Made by a program: the position numbers and the translations under genes. Under the pieces are notes generated by a model. The model was not told the DNA's origin, searched no databases, and saw nothing but the letters and a program-made list of their open reading frames with translations. A DNA stretch of 64,000 bases. Source: Eretmocerus hayati. Lineage: Eukaryota; Arthropoda; Insecta; Hymenoptera; Aphelinidae. The stretch spans positions 87,472,748 through 87,536,747 of the forward strand of contig CM056742.1 in NCBI GenBank assembly GCA_029851415.1, read 5' to 3'. This document shows, piece by piece, positions 31,513-42,829 of this stretch (positions are counted from its first letter, which is position 1; each line of letters starts with the position of its first letter).

Positions 31513-32246
31513 TCAGGGAGTCTTCGCTGATTCTGCTGCCGAAGCTCTACTTTGCTCCGGAACGCTAGTGCAGCTCTGGGTGTTATTACGTGACACATGG
31601 GCACGTTCTGGAGCACTTCGACAGGCCGTTTGAATGACCTGCAGATCAGCGAGAGATTCCAACGTATGCGCTCGCTCACCATCCTTCCGTCTAACCCAGA
31701 AACGTCCGCCACTGTGCCAGACGTATTTTAGACCCGAACCACGTGCAATCGACCTCAAATGTATATATTCTTTGTATGTATCAAGGAGAAGCATCTCATT
31801 CATGAAAATTTCACGGTCTGGCACTTGTGCTTCCGTATCTGGGTCAAGTAACTTTGGATGGATATTATTATTCGTGAAATAATTGTTGGTGATTGAACGT
31901 TAAGTCCGAATCACTTCCCCGACTAGTCGACTACTGGAGAGTTGGACTACGCATGATGGTAAAGTGCGCGAGATGGCAGCTGAGGCTCGTGAAGATGGGA
32001 CCGAATCGTGATTTCCAGTTGGAGGCCTCTCCCCAGATCACGCCCTGGTTGCAGGACATGGACATCAGCTATGTCTGCCTTCTCCAATGAAGGGAAAATG
32101 GACTTGAGCACTGAGTAATGAATATCAGATAGCTGTGCCGGCGAGGCATTAGAATTTCCTTTCAAAACACCATCAATAATTAATTTACCGTGCTCAAGTC
32201 CGTCATTGCCGTTGCGAGGATGCAAAATTCCTTGCTTTCTTTTCAT
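31513..32246 (-). pseudogene. LINE ORF1, frameshifted
   Basis: The N-terminal part (MKRKQGILHPRNGNDGLEHG...) runs to about 31947 and the C-terminal part continues in another frame from about 31890. That part has the conserved patch NEMLLLDTYKEY...GLKYVWHSGGRFWVRRKDG, a signature of insect CR1/RTE-type ORF1 proteins that bind element RNA. At least one frame change separates the parts. It is located upstream of ORF2 with a ~30-bp gap. Confidence 0.7.
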
Positions 32247-32260
32247 TTTTCTAGAACTGT

Positions 32261-33243
32261 TATAATTTTTCCAAAATTAACTGAACGTCAGCTTGACGTG
32301 ACTCACCTTGCCATTGAACTCAGAATTCTTCCAAATTCTATCAATATTGTGTGAAGAATTTTATATTCATATCGAACCATAAAAATATTTTGGTTTTGAC
32401 TTACTAAATTATCACATTTTTGATTGTATGAATATTTTACAGCGAATACACGCTAACATATAATTTGCAAAAGAGAGGAAATTATGAAATGGAAATATTT
32501 AATGAATTCAAAAATAAGGTCAGCAAAATACTCTCACTTTTTGAGAGAAAATTCATTATCATGTAATGATATCATATTGTGTGGGGTTTTCGACTCTCAT
32601 TGGGGATAGGCATTTGGGTGGGTCAAGGAATAATCACAAGCATAATTGCGAATTGCATTTAATCACTGTTTATTTAGAAATTCACCACTCAAATTAGCGT
32701 ATTTTTAGATATGTAGACGGGCATCTTTTTTTACCGTGAATCAATTCACTTAATAATATATGAAAAGAGAAACACTGATTTTACAATACTCAAATTATTA
32801 TATTACGAAAAATCACTACTAGAATTTTCACTGATACATCGACACTTGTAACCGAACGGAGAAAAATAACGACCATTAACTCAAAGGAATTACTCCTTAT
32901 CTGAAAAACGAATGTCACGTCAAAAGAATATAAGACGCCCGAAATTGTCAAATAATTATTAGCGATCACCGCTTCAAAATAGCGAGAAAAAGTCGCACGG
33001 TCGACCTTCAAACCGAAAGGGTTGACGCGACGCGGTAGAGAATTCATCCGCCTGCAAGAAAATTGTTTATATGTATATATCACAAAGCTCCCCCACTGGC
33101 GCAGCGATTCCGATTCCACGAAAACTACTCACGGGGCATGTATTGAAGAGAGAAGCCCGCGCGCCGCACAGAGAGAATTCACTTGCGCGCGCGGGAGTGC
33201 ATTCGCACTTGACTCACTAAGCAAATAAAACTTGGAATAATCC
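32261..33243. other. AT-rich region without a recognised gene
   Basis: No convincing ORF. It may include the LINE 5' UTR: the GC-richer patch at 33010-33230 lies upstream of ORF1 on the LINE strand. No repeat partner in the window. Confidence 0.35.
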
Positions 33244-33684
33244 TTAAGGTAGTATTAGCGGTACTGGATGTGTCAAGTGCAGAACATACCCGCGCTTGAC
33301 TCCCTTTCGCCCGCGATATAGGTATAGTGAGTGCACGCAGCAGACGACGACCTAACCCCGAAACCGCAGGAATGAGTGACACTTGGGCTCACATCTTTTT
33401 TGGTAGGCTCTGAATCGTCAATCTGATCGCTCCTGAGTGTTTTTTGTGCATTCTTACATCTGTGTATTCACTGCCATGGAAATCTGTGCGTCAGGTGTCA
33501 CTCTACTGGTGATTTTCCATAAGACGCCGTGTTAAACGGCTTTTACAAAAACGCTCATATTTTTTCCCCCCACTCTGAAGGCTTCTGAAATTTCAACTGA
33601 AGCACTTTGAGACCCTAATATACAAATGTGCCGACTTTCGTGATTTTCTGAGCGTCAATTCGAGTACCGCTAATACTACCTTAA
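33244..33684. mobile_element. TTAA-flanked MITE, copy B
   Basis: Nearly identical to 18431-18872, in the same orientation and with the same TTAA borders and 18-bp ends GGTAGTATTAGCGGTACT. The copies differ by few substitutions, suggesting recent activity of the family. Confidence 0.85.
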
Positions 33685-34196
33685 GTGATGCGGCAGCAAG
33701 GCTCTACGTACGTGGTATTACGATGAAATCGCCATCAGTACACGAGTCAAGCGTCTCCTCCGAAGATCTAGTCGGGGGTATTTTCACCGCTAACCCAAAA
33801 GGATGAGAAGATCAATCACAGGCATTTCTAATCACATTACCACAAAGGCCATGACTTGAAAACGATTGCCTTTCTCGTCGATCAAAGATCCCGGAGAAAC
33901 GTGATGGTTTGATCAAGGCAGGAAATGAGGATGAGGTATTGGGCACCCGAATGCTACGATTTACCGGCGCGCCTAGCTTCAGGCATCGGCGTGCTTTCTT
34001 CCGTTGCGGCCTCCAAGTGACAGGGATAGGGTGACCCAGGAAAGGCAAGGCATTTTATTGTATCATAATGCTGAATAAATCAGTACTCACGTCGGCTCCT
34101 GGTGGCAAGAATTGTTGCGTAGGGCCCCAGGGTTGCAGCTCAGGAAAGGCGTGAAGCTTGCGAGATGCTGGATGAGTAGCCGATGGCGATGCGCAG
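33685..34196. other. Flank of the copia insertion; no gene assigned
   Basis: Before the copia insertion this was contiguous with 42343 onwards. A 78-codon - strand frame (33812-34048) and a possible - strand splice donor (GTGAGTACTG near 34095) hint at host or old element coding sequence, but I recognise no family. Confidence 0.3.
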
Positions 34197-34560
34197 TGTT
34201 GAAATAAGTGCTTTCAAGTCCTCAGAATCTGTAGCTGCCAGCACCATCAGGCAGCACCACAGGCTGTTTCCTCTTCTCCTCTATCCTTGTCTAACCTACG
34301 GTGCGCCTGCGCATAGTCCGTCGCCACATCCCTCGTGCTTCGATGTCTCTTGTCTCTAACTTGGATCGCGACACTCGCTGCATAAGCATCTCGTGTATCT
34401 TATATCTTTGACCAGTCTCATTCCTGATAGTATTATTAATTCTTTATACACTCAGAAGTTTATCATCGTATGTTTAGAGTTGCTCAGAGTGTCTTCAATA
34501 AATAGTTCTTGTCGTGCTCTTAAACAAGTCGTGCTGTCTCTTGATTTACGCACTCCAACA
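34197..34560 (+). repeat. Copia 5' LTR
   Basis: Starts TG, ends CA; followed by GGTTATCGGTCCGCC, similar to the GGTTATGGGCCC primer site of Drosophila copia, which is primed by an internal piece of initiator Met tRNA. Confidence 0.95.
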
Positions 34561-34824
34561 GGTTATCGGTCCGCCGCAAGGACTTCGTTGTGAGCCACGC
34601 TAGAACAAAAACTTCAAAGGAGTAAGTACATACGAAAAAGTGATGAAATGAGTTAGGTGCAGTGTTCGCGTTTTTTTAGACAAATAGAGTGTTTGGGTCA
34701 GTGCCGTTTGGACCCAAGCCTACTTAGAAGAATTGTGCTCCGATTAGATGTGCACGCGGGAATATTAGATAGAAAATCGCCGCGGTGCTCCGAATCTGTA
34801 TACGAGCGGGGACGCGGAAATTTT

Positions 34825-34985
34825 AGAAGTACTCGTTTTCTTGTCGAACAAGAGATTGATAAATGTGCGTGTAATTAGAAGTACTCGTTTCTTGTCGAAC
34901 AAGAGATTGATAAATGTGCGTGTAATTAGAAGTACTCGTTTCTTGTCGAACAAGAGATCGATAAATGTGCGTGTTAATAGAAGTG
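34825..34985 (+). repeat. 3 x ~52-bp tandem repeat in copia leader
   Basis: Three copies of AGAAGTACTCGTTTCTTGTCG plus AACAAGAGATTGATAAATGT, nearly identical, within the untranslated leader. Confidence 0.9.
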
Positions 34986-35978
34986 CTCCGTTTTGTTGTT
35001 TTGGTTTGTCGTAACAGAAAAATCGAGCCTTGCGCGCCTGCAAGTACAAACACGTTCGAATTCGGAGAAATTCGGAGGGAGCGAGCGCGGTAAGTTGATG
35101 TATATGTGTGCGCGCATATGTGAGCTGATGATGCGCGAGTCGTGTGTTTGCGGGTTCGCGGAAGGCTCGGAAACGCGTGCGGTGCGTGTGTTTCTCGTTC
35201 GCTTGCGTCGATTTCGGAATTTTCGGAACAGCTCGCCGACGCCATCTTGAAGATGTTTTTTCTTAGAAACTGGGCTTGCGCTGCGTGCGCATGCATAGAC
35301 GGCATACAAACGCAACAAGTGCACGGAAGTTGCTTTGTTGAAAAAGATACAGGTGCAGACATGTCTCCAAGTTAGCGCGTACTCGAAAAGTTGCGATATC
35401 GAGATTCAAGTGAAGTGGCTAGATTGGTAATCTACCGCATGTATTTGCTTGTTTTCCTTTTTTAGTAGAATCCTGGAGAAGATATAACGTATGACTAAAA
35501 TTCGCGAATATTCAAATTTGTTCAGAAAGGTCTTCTATTTGATAGATATTTAGACAGTTTAGATGTATGGGTAAATAGTTGAGCGAACGTAGAATAATAT
35601 TCTCGTAACGTGCATCTGAGATGAACTGTGTGGTGGTACCCACGATAATCTCAGAAAAATTAAAAAGTAAAGGAATTAGATGGATGTGGTAAGATGAATA
35701 TGTGGAAATCGAGAATATACATGAGATTTATTACCGATATGCAAATTTGAAATAATAATGTGCGGTGCATAAAATTTTTTTCAATTTGTGAACGAGTTTC
35801 GTTTCTTGCTTCGGCATAGGTTGTGTGCAGCGATCGCCCCTTACCAAACCTATTGAGTACGATGCGGTGCACTTACTCACAGTGAAAAGGGTGTGCATAG
35901 CTTATGTCGGGTTGGGAATAATTCTCTGTCACGATTGTGATCATTTTATTAATAAAATGACTACTCTTTGTTAGGACA

Positions 35979-36211
35979 ATGTCAGACGGACCAAATAACT
36001 CAGACGGCCCAACTGGTGGCAATGATGACCAGTCAACCATAAGAAATGATCAGCAAGGTTCTCAGGCGAATGGACGAAATCAGCAAGAACTCACTGACCG
36101 AACAACACCACCGGCAGTGAGTGGCTCCGGATCACAAACCTTGCCCAACAATGGTGCGCGAGCACGAAGTGTCTCAGAGGAACCAAGAATGGAATCTTTT
36201 GTGTCCAACAC
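35979..36211 (+). CDS. Copia gag first exon (candidate)
   Basis: A frame from the ATG at 35979 (MSDGPNNSDGPTGGNDD), Asn/Gly/Ser-rich and probably disordered. At 36211/36212 there is a donor (ACAG|GTAATA). An acceptor at 36416-36417 (AAAATTACAG) would join it in frame to the main gag frame as ...VSNTG-AVYTATRPE. Without splicing, translation would end soon after. The coding sense of the join, both consensus sites and the absence of another good ATG near the main frame support an intron of about 206 nt. Alternatively, gag starts within the long frame. Confidence 0.55.
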
Positions 36212-36417
36212 AGGTAATAATCTCATATGTAAACAATGGTTAAGATGAATCCAGATCTGGCAGTTTTTAATTTTTCTGAGGGAATGAAAACTGTAGTTAG
36301 AAGGTAGATGACTCAGAATATTGTTTACGGAGTAGATGGAAACGTTCAATCAACAAATGGTAAAAAGGCGTTTAGATGACTCAGATGATTAACAAAATTA
36401 TACTTGGTTAAAATTAC

Positions 36418-38806
36418 AGGTGCAGTTTATACAGCTACTCGTCCGGAATTCGTAATGATAACACCGTCTGAGCGGCGACTCAGAGAAGAACTGAGAAAGG
36501 CTCAAGAAAAAACTGAGAACTGGGCTGCGGCTTTTAGAGAGGCGACCCAGGAGATGCTGACACAGAGGGATCAGCTAAAAGCTCAAGCTGAGATCTACCA
36601 GTCAGATGCCCCAGAAACTCAGAAAGAGAGGGAGGAACTTCGAAGAACCGCAAGGGAGCTGGCTGATATTTTGGCAGCAACGTTTCCAAGGGAAACGGGA
36701 ACCAATGCCACAACTCAATCAACCTCAGAAGCTGCAAATCAGCAACCAGCAGGGGTGAATCCGAATCTCAGACGCTTAGATGAATCAGCTCAGGAGTCGA
36801 ACCGTGATGCAATGCCCTACATACCAAGACGCTTAGATGCCTCTAACCACCAGGTACTGAACTCTACACCTCTTGCTAGTTCTTTTAGACCGCTGCAGAC
36901 TCGACAATCTCACTTAGACTCAACATCTCAGAATGAATCTTCGCGTGTAGAAAATTCAGATGTGCTTCGCTTAAACGTCTCAGACACGCTTGTGAACGAT
37001 TTAAATGCTACCTTGTTACAAGTAAATAGTACGTTAAAATCAACGAATTCTGGGAAAGTATCGGTTGAAAGAGACTATAAATTGACTCAGAAAGCTCCAT
37101 ATGATCTATGGTTAGACAGTTTAAAATCTGAATTTCAGACTTTAGATATATTAGATGTGATTGACTCAGATATACCTGCTCTTAGATTATTCAATGCCGC
37201 AGAAATTCAGAAAAGGAAGATCCTTGTTAGAGATATAATTATAAATCACATAGATACGCACTATCACAAGAAAGTAATTAACATCAAAGACCCAGTTGAG
37301 ATTCTGCGTGGGTTGAAAACTATTAGGAGATCAGAAGTAAATCTGACAGATACAAGCGTAAAACCGAAGCTCTATCGTTTGCGGATGCGTCCGAACGAAT
37401 CTGTCAATCAGTTCTGTGATAGATTCGATGATTTGATCAGAGAACATGAGATGTGCGGAACAAAACCTATAGATGAAAGTGACAAGAAAGCGATATTTTA
37501 CCAAGCTGTGTTAGATAATAGTGAAGATTTGCGACTCTCAGAAGTGATTATTAATGCGTTGAATAAAGACATGACGCTTAATGAAATGAAAAATCTCATG
37601 TTACAGTTTGAGGCTAGCAATAGATCAAGGAGCAACTCAGAAGTTCGAGTAAATACCGCTCAGACAGAAAGAGGATGTCATAGATGTGCCAGACAGGGCC
37701 ACCTGTGGACGGCCTGTCCGTTAGCAGCCAGAGGTTTATGGTACTGCTACTACTGTAAAAGTGATGTTAATCACAATGGAAATGATCCGAATTGTCCTTC
37801 ACGGAACAATCCAAGAGATGGGTATGTACCTACGAATTTGAATCAAGCTAGAGGTAGAATCGGAAACTCCCCAAGTCGTGGAAAATTAAATCAATTTAGA
37901 GGCGGCTTTAGAGGCAAAGGTAGTAGAGGAGGGATATCTGGCGGTGGAGGTATTAGAGGAGGTAGAGTAGGAAAGAAGATGGTTCCCCCATTTCCAACAC
38001 CCGGAAGGGAAAAACGTCAAGATCAAGAGAGAGGTCGTCTGAGACTAGCAGGTAACGCAAATATTCATTCTAGTTCGAGCTCAAAGCTTACTTTTATAGC
38101 AGATTCGGGTGCTACCGATCACATAATTGATAAACAAATCCATCTCAGAAAGTTCAAAAAGAGTCCAAATGAATTTATTCGCAGTGCAAATAGAAACGAG
38201 TCTGCAAATATATCTATTGATGGGAGGGGAAATTTATACTTAAAATCAAATGTCAACAATGAGACGATTCTGTTGTCTAACGTCATTTCTGCTATGAATG
38301 TTTCAGAAAATTTGATTTCTCTCAGACGGTTTGCAGACTTAGGGTTAGGGATATACTTAGATGATGAAAGGTTGAGTATTTTCGACAAGGATACGGGATC
38401 CGAATTTCTCGGAGGGAAATACGAGAAACCAAATTGGTTGATATCGTTAGAAGTGGAGAATGATTCAGAAGGAACTCACGAGTCATCGAACAAAGTTGAT
38501 GAGTATTCATGTATAGCTAGGATAGGTACGGTCGACGAAATCCTCCAACAATCGCAGACAGACATCATGGAATTAGTAGAATCAAACCAAAGTCCTTCAG
38601 AGTTTTTGGAAAGAGGAAGTCCGTCTGAGATTGGGAGGGAGGAAGTGTCGGATTCCGGGTCGCCCTTAGGTCGAACAGAAGTTGATGACTTCGAACAAAA
38701 TTTCCTAAAAGATCGAATAATTCAATCAGATGAAAAAGATTCAGGGAAAAAGCTCCTAGAATGCACCCAATTGTCACTTAGTTCAGAGACTCAGAAGCCA
38801 CCATAA
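36418..38806 (+). CDS. Copia gag and protease
   Basis: The N-terminal coiled coil (LREELRKAQEKTENW) is followed by a capsid-like region (KPKLYRLRMRPNESVNQFCDRF...), then a nucleocapsid zinc knuckle CHRCARQGHLWTACP, then a Gly/Arg-rich RGG segment, then the copia protease motif FIADSGATDHIID near 38100. The stop at 38804-38806 comes before the pre-integrase domain, which continues in the next frame at 38820. In copia elements gag and pol are usually a single frame, so a single-base lesion is the simplest reading; programmed frameshifting is less likely. Function: particle formation, RNA packaging and polyprotein cleavage. Confidence 0.85.
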
Positions 38807-38819
38807 ATTTGATGAGGGA

Positions 38820-41738
38820 ATGCTATGGCATTCTAGACTAGGACATCCTTCGCTCGACTATTTAAGAAATCTACAGAAGAAAGAACCGGTGTTGAGCAAG
38901 GTTAGGTTTGATGAGTCCATACGTACATGTGAGATTTGTATGGTAGCAAAGATGGAAAAACTACCGTTTTCAGAAACCAGATCTAGAGCTCAGAGACCAT
39001 TAGGAAGGATTCATATTGATATAATGGGACCCATCAAGCCAGCCTCTAGACCGGGCGACAACAGGTTTATTATCGTTCTCATAGATGATCATACACGGTA
39101 TGCAATGGCATTTGCCATCAAACATAAGAGTGAGGCCGGTGATTGCTTGGAAAAATTCCTGTATAACATGAGAAACTTACTAGGTAAAAATGAAAAAGCA
39201 TGCACTATTAGAGCAGATAATGCTGCTGAATTCAAAGGAGGTAAATTCTTAGAAGTGGTAAAGAAGGAGAAAATCACCTGTGACTTTGCACCACCTTACA
39301 CGCCGGAACATAATGGGACGGCGGAGAGGTTTAACAAAACACTTCAATGGAAAATCAGAGCCTTGATGCTGGACTCGGGTTTACCAATGAAGATGTGGAT
39401 TTTCGCATTAGAAGTCGCCGTGCATTTGTATAACAGATCTCCACACAAGACGCTTGAGTTTGAAACACCGCTACTTAAGGTGGTTCCAAACGTCAACCCT
39501 CACGTGGATAAAATTAGACGTTTCGGTTGCCTAGCATATGCAAAAATTCCATTACCAAACTCAAAATCCTCAGAAAGAGCTATTCGAGTCTTCTTGGTCG
39601 GGTATGCTAAATCTGGGTACGTTTTGTGGCATCCAGGAACAGGGAAGTTCATACATTCCAGAAATGTAAAATTTAATGAAAAAGGAGTTTTTAAAGATAA
39701 TGGAAAAACCCACCCAGAAGCTCGCTCAGAGGTCCAGGAAAGCTTTAACGTCAATGATAACAAAATTGAGTCTTTGGAGAATTCAGAGGGTGCAGAAGAA
39801 CGTTCTACAGCCCAGATCGAGCCAGAGGTTCAGAAGGGAAAAGGTACACGGAAAAAGCGGAAAAATGATGAGAAATTGCCGGTAAATGATATTGCTAAGC
39901 AGCGGAAAAATCCAGAGAGGCAGGCAAAAACAAATAGACCTACTTGGTCACATCTCAGACGCACCGAAGTAGGAACGCCCCTTGTAGATGTGAGCCAGGG
40001 CTTTGAAAGATTCTCTCAGGAGATTCACCGAAACTCAGAAGTCGAAGATGAATTGACTTATATTTTTCTGGCACGAATGAACAAAGATCCCACTAGTGTC
40101 AAAGAAGCCACGCGTTCAGACGAATCTGAGAACTGGAAGTCAGCAATGAAAGTTGAATTAGACTGCATGAATAAAAACCAAGTCTGGGAAATCGTTGATA
40201 AGCCAACTCGGGACCCTAACGGGGAAAAACCGCGAGAGTTAGACTCTAGATGGGTATTCACGAAAAAGACAGACTCAGAGGGCAACATTATCTATAAGGC
40301 ACGGCTTGTAGTCAGAGGTTTTAAAGACACTAAAGAGTATTCTTTGGAAGAAACGTACGCTCCTGTGTCTCGGCTGTCAATCATTCGATCCGCTATTGCC
40401 ATTGTGAACAAATATGACTTAGAAGTTTGTCAGATTGACGTAAAAACGGCGTTCCTCAATGGAAGATTGGATGAAAATATATACATGATAATTCCAGAAG
40501 GTTTAGAAGTGAGTGATGAAATCAGACGAACGAAAGTATGTAAATTGAAGAAGGCTTTATATGGACACAAAACTAGCCCTAAGAAATGGAACGAACGATT
40601 TACTGAGGAAGCCTCGAAATTAGGTCTAGAGAAAGATATAAACGAGCCATGTTTGTTCACCTGGAGATACCAAAACCAGATGGTATTCATAGTACTTCAT
40701 GTTGATGATATATTGTTGGCAGAAAATTGTGCTGTCAAGATGAATAGTATTAAATCTCACCTCAACTCGGTATTTGAGATGAAGGGTCTGGGAGAGCCAG
40801 AAGTATATTTGGGAATGAGAATCAGTAGAGACCGAAAAAACCGTATAATAACTTTGACTCAGCCAGAGTACATTGAGAAGTGTTTGGAACGCTTTGGGAT
40901 GAAAGACTGTAAGCCCCATAAGACGCCAATGGAGACGAGACAACTCAGAGGACGGAACCTTCAGAAGATAGACAAAACCTCAGATGCACTCACAGAAGTA
41001 ACGAAAGCACCCTATAGAGAAGCAGTGGGCTGCCTGTCTTATCTGTCAGGGACTACGAGGCCCGACATCGCCATCGCAGTAAATATACTCTCTCGCCAAC
41101 AAAAGAATCCCTCAGACGAAGACTGGAAAGAGGTCAAACGAGTCTTGCGATACCTCAGAGGTACCTCAGATGTGGGCCTTATTTTTAGAGCTCTAGGGGA
41201 CAGCTTGACGGCAATGTCCGATTCTAGTTATCGAGATTGGGATGACTCGTCAACTACAAGTGGTTACATTATCAAGCTATTTGGAGATCCAATCCCATGG
41301 CGAAGTCATAAGCAGAGTCTGGTTACAAAGTCCGTTTGCCAAGCAGAGTACCTTGCGATGAGTGAAACTTGTCAAGAGATAATTTACCTAGACAAAGCTA
41401 TTAGGGACATAATTGGGTGTACTATGTACCCAGTTACTCTCAGATGTGACAACTTAGCAGCAAAATATTGTACTGAGATGGATGGATGTCACAGACTCAA
41501 GGATTTTGACGTTGATATTCTGACGATCATTGGATTATTGGCAGATAGGGAACGAACGGGCACTAAAAGCCCCATGGCGATCACTCACGGTGATTACATA
41601 AAACAATGTGAGTTAGATGGTAGAGTAAAAGTGACGTGGATTGAAAGTTCTAAAAATGAAGCCGATATTATGACAAAACCCTTGCCTCTGAATGCTCACC
41701 TCAATCTCAGATGTAAAATCATGAATTCAGACGTATAG
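38820..41738 (+). CDS. Copia integrase, reverse transcriptase and RNase H
   Basis: Begins LWHSRLGHPSLDYL (pre-integrase HHCC) with CEICMVAKMEK. The integrase catalytic triad is seen in HIDIMG, IRADNAAEF and TAERFNK. RT has QIDVKTAFLNG and the catalytic HVDDILL. RNase H has AMSDSSYRDWDDSSTTSGY, CQAEYLAMSE and LRCDNLAAKY. The frame is open for 972 codons with no internal stop and all key residues present, so this half could still encode active enzymes if expressed. It is out of frame with gag-protease. Confidence 0.9.
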   Translation: MLWHSRLGHPSLDYLRNLQKKEPVLSKVRFDESIRTCEICMVAKMEKLPFSETRSRAQRPLGRIHIDIMGPIKPASRPGDNRFIIVLIDDHTRYAMAFAIKHKSEAGDCLEKFLYNMRNLLGKNEKACTIRADNAAEFKGGKFLEVVKKEKITCDFAPPYTPEHNGTAERFNKTLQWKIRALMLDSGLPMKMWIFALEVAVHLYNRSPHKTLEFETPLLKVVPNVNPHVDKIRRFGCLAYAKIPLPNSKSSERAIRVFLVGYAKSGYVLWHPGTGKFIHSRNVKFNEKGVFKDNGKTHPEARSEVQESFNVNDNKIESLENSEGAEERSTAQIEPEVQKGKGTRKKRKNDEKLPVNDIAKQRKNPERQAKTNRPTWSHLRRTEVGTPLVDVSQGFERFSQEIHRNSEVEDELTYIFLARMNKDPTSVKEATRSDESENWKSAMKVELDCMNKNQVWEIVDKPTRDPNGEKPRELDSRWVFTKKTDSEGNIIYKARLVVRGFKDTKEYSLEETYAPVSRLSIIRSAIAIVNKYDLEVCQIDVKTAFLNGRLDENIYMIIPEGLEVSDEIRRTKVCKLKKALYGHKTSPKKWNERFTEEASKLGLEKDINEPCLFTWRYQNQMVFIVLHVDDILLAENCAVKMNSIKSHLNSVFEMKGLGEPEVYLGMRISRDRKNRIITLTQPEYIEKCLERFGMKDCKPHKTPMETRQLRGRNLQKIDKTSDALTEVTKAPYREAVGCLSYLSGTTRPDIAIAVNILSRQQKNPSDEDWKEVKRVLRYLRGTSDVGLIFRALGDSLTAMSDSSYRDWDDSSTTSGYIIKLFGDPIPWRSHKQSLVTKSVCQAEYLAMSETCQEIIYLDKAIRDIIGCTMYPVTLRCDNLAAKYCTEMDGCHRLKDFDVDILTIIGLLADRERTGTKSPMAITHGDYIKQCELDGRVKVTWIESSKNEADIMTKPLPLNAHLNLRCKIMNSDV

Positions 41739-41973
41739 ACTATTTAGTGAGGATTAACATATATAAGGCCAGCCAGTTCGGCAATCTCAGAAGAATTTGC
41801 CATGGCATTATCTTAGATGGAACGTTTTCTGTTGACTACTCTTTTAGATTCGTCAAGACGTCAAATCCTGGAGGAAGACGACCACAATGAAGAAAACTAT
41901 GGAGATGACTGGGATGAAGACGAAGCAGAGGCGCAGTAGAAAAACAGCAATCCCGAGGCTTGAAGGGAGGGAG

Positions 41974-42337
41974 TGTTGAAATAAGTGCTTTCAAGTCCTC
42001 AGAATCTGTAGCTGCCAGCACCATCAGGCAGCACCACAGGCTGTTTTCTCTCCTCCTCTGTCCTTGTCTAACCTACGGTGCGCCTGCGCATAGTCCGTCG
42101 CCACATCCCTCGCGCTTCGATGTCTCTCGTCTCTTACTTGGATCGCGACACTCGCTGCATAAGCATCTCGTGTATCTTATATCTTTGACCAGTCTCATTC
42201 TTGATAATATTATTAATTCTTTATACACTCAGAAGTTTATCATCGTATGTTTAGAGTTGCTCAGAGTGTCTTCAATAAATAGTTCTTGTCGTGCTCTTAA
42301 ACAAGTCGTGCTGTCTCTTGATTTACGCACTTCAACA
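41974..42337 (+). repeat. Copia 3' LTR
   Basis: Preceded by the purine-rich GCTTGAAGGGAGGGAG, the likely polypurine tract. Identical in length to the 5' LTR with about nine substitutions. Followed by the target duplicate CGCAG. Confidence 0.95.
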
Positions 42338-42386
42338 CGCAGCTCCAAAACTGGCAAAGTGGTTGAAGCCAACTTCTTCGACTTGA

Positions 42387-42590
42387 GAGTCGGACCCTGG
42401 AGAGCTTCCAGGTGTTGATCCTTGGATGGGTATCGACAAGAATGCCGCTCCGCTGCAGCTTTCTCAAGCACTCAAGGTCGGTTTCCGCGAATTAGGTTTC
42501 TCTCCCCCCACTCCTGGTACGCTCGACCAATCAGCGTCGAGGTCAAAGAAAAGCTTCGATTTTTTCGAATTTCCAACTGTCGAGTCGTAG
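42387..42590 (+). other. Coding-like stretch in copia flank, unknown
   Basis: An open frame of 67 codons with balanced composition (GVDPWMGIDKNAAPLQLSQ, then KVGFRELGFSPPTPGTLD) ending TAG at 42588-42590. It is preceded in frame by a TGA at 42384. A second frame reading through the copia insertion point (MAMRSSKTGKVVEANF...) ends nearby, so the two may be halves of one frameshifted old gene. No family recognised. Confidence 0.25.
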
Positions 42591-42829
42591 GGTAAAATTA
42601 CTAAAAATAGTGATTTCCCCTCATATCGTAGTTGGAATACGGGATAAAAAATGTACATATTTACAAGTTATTATAATTAATTACACTAATTATTAAAATA
42701 AAATATGATACAAGTACTGTAGATTGTAATTTTCAAAGCGGCGCGCACCTGCGCACGCTGATATAGCAGCCAAGCATGCTATACCGGCACTCAAAATGGC
42801 CGCCGCCAGCCCCTTGCAACAGGTTGTTT
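42591..42829. other. Intergenic, CpG-rich towards the end
   Basis: AT-rich up to 42730, then CpG-rich sequence (GCGGCGCGCACCTGCGCACG) that could be the promoter of the spliced transcript starting downstream. Confidence 0.35.

Larger units (their letters stand above)
28270..32260 (-). mobile_element. CR1/L2-type LINE, nearly full length, inactive
   Basis: On the - strand: ORF1 (31513-32246), ORF2 (28679-31482), a 3' UTR and a tail of (AATC)n repeats at about 28272-28292 after AATAAAGGG. A tetranucleotide tail instead of poly(A) fits CR1/L2-related families. The tail abuts a short (GA)n run. The 5' end is not defined; it may reach beyond 32260. Confidence 0.8.
34197..42337 (+). mobile_element. 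Ty1/copia retrotransposon with LTRs and 5-bp target duplication
   Basis: The 364-bp LTRs (34197-34560 and 41974-42337) start TGTTGAAATAAG and end CAACA. The target duplication CGCAG is at 34192-34196 and 42338-42342. Internally there is a leader, a candidate gag exon, gag-protease and integrase-RT-RNase H, in copia order. The LTRs differ at about 9 of 364 positions (2.5%), so the insertion is not very recent. A frame change between protease and integrase is the one clear lesion seen. Confidence 0.95.
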
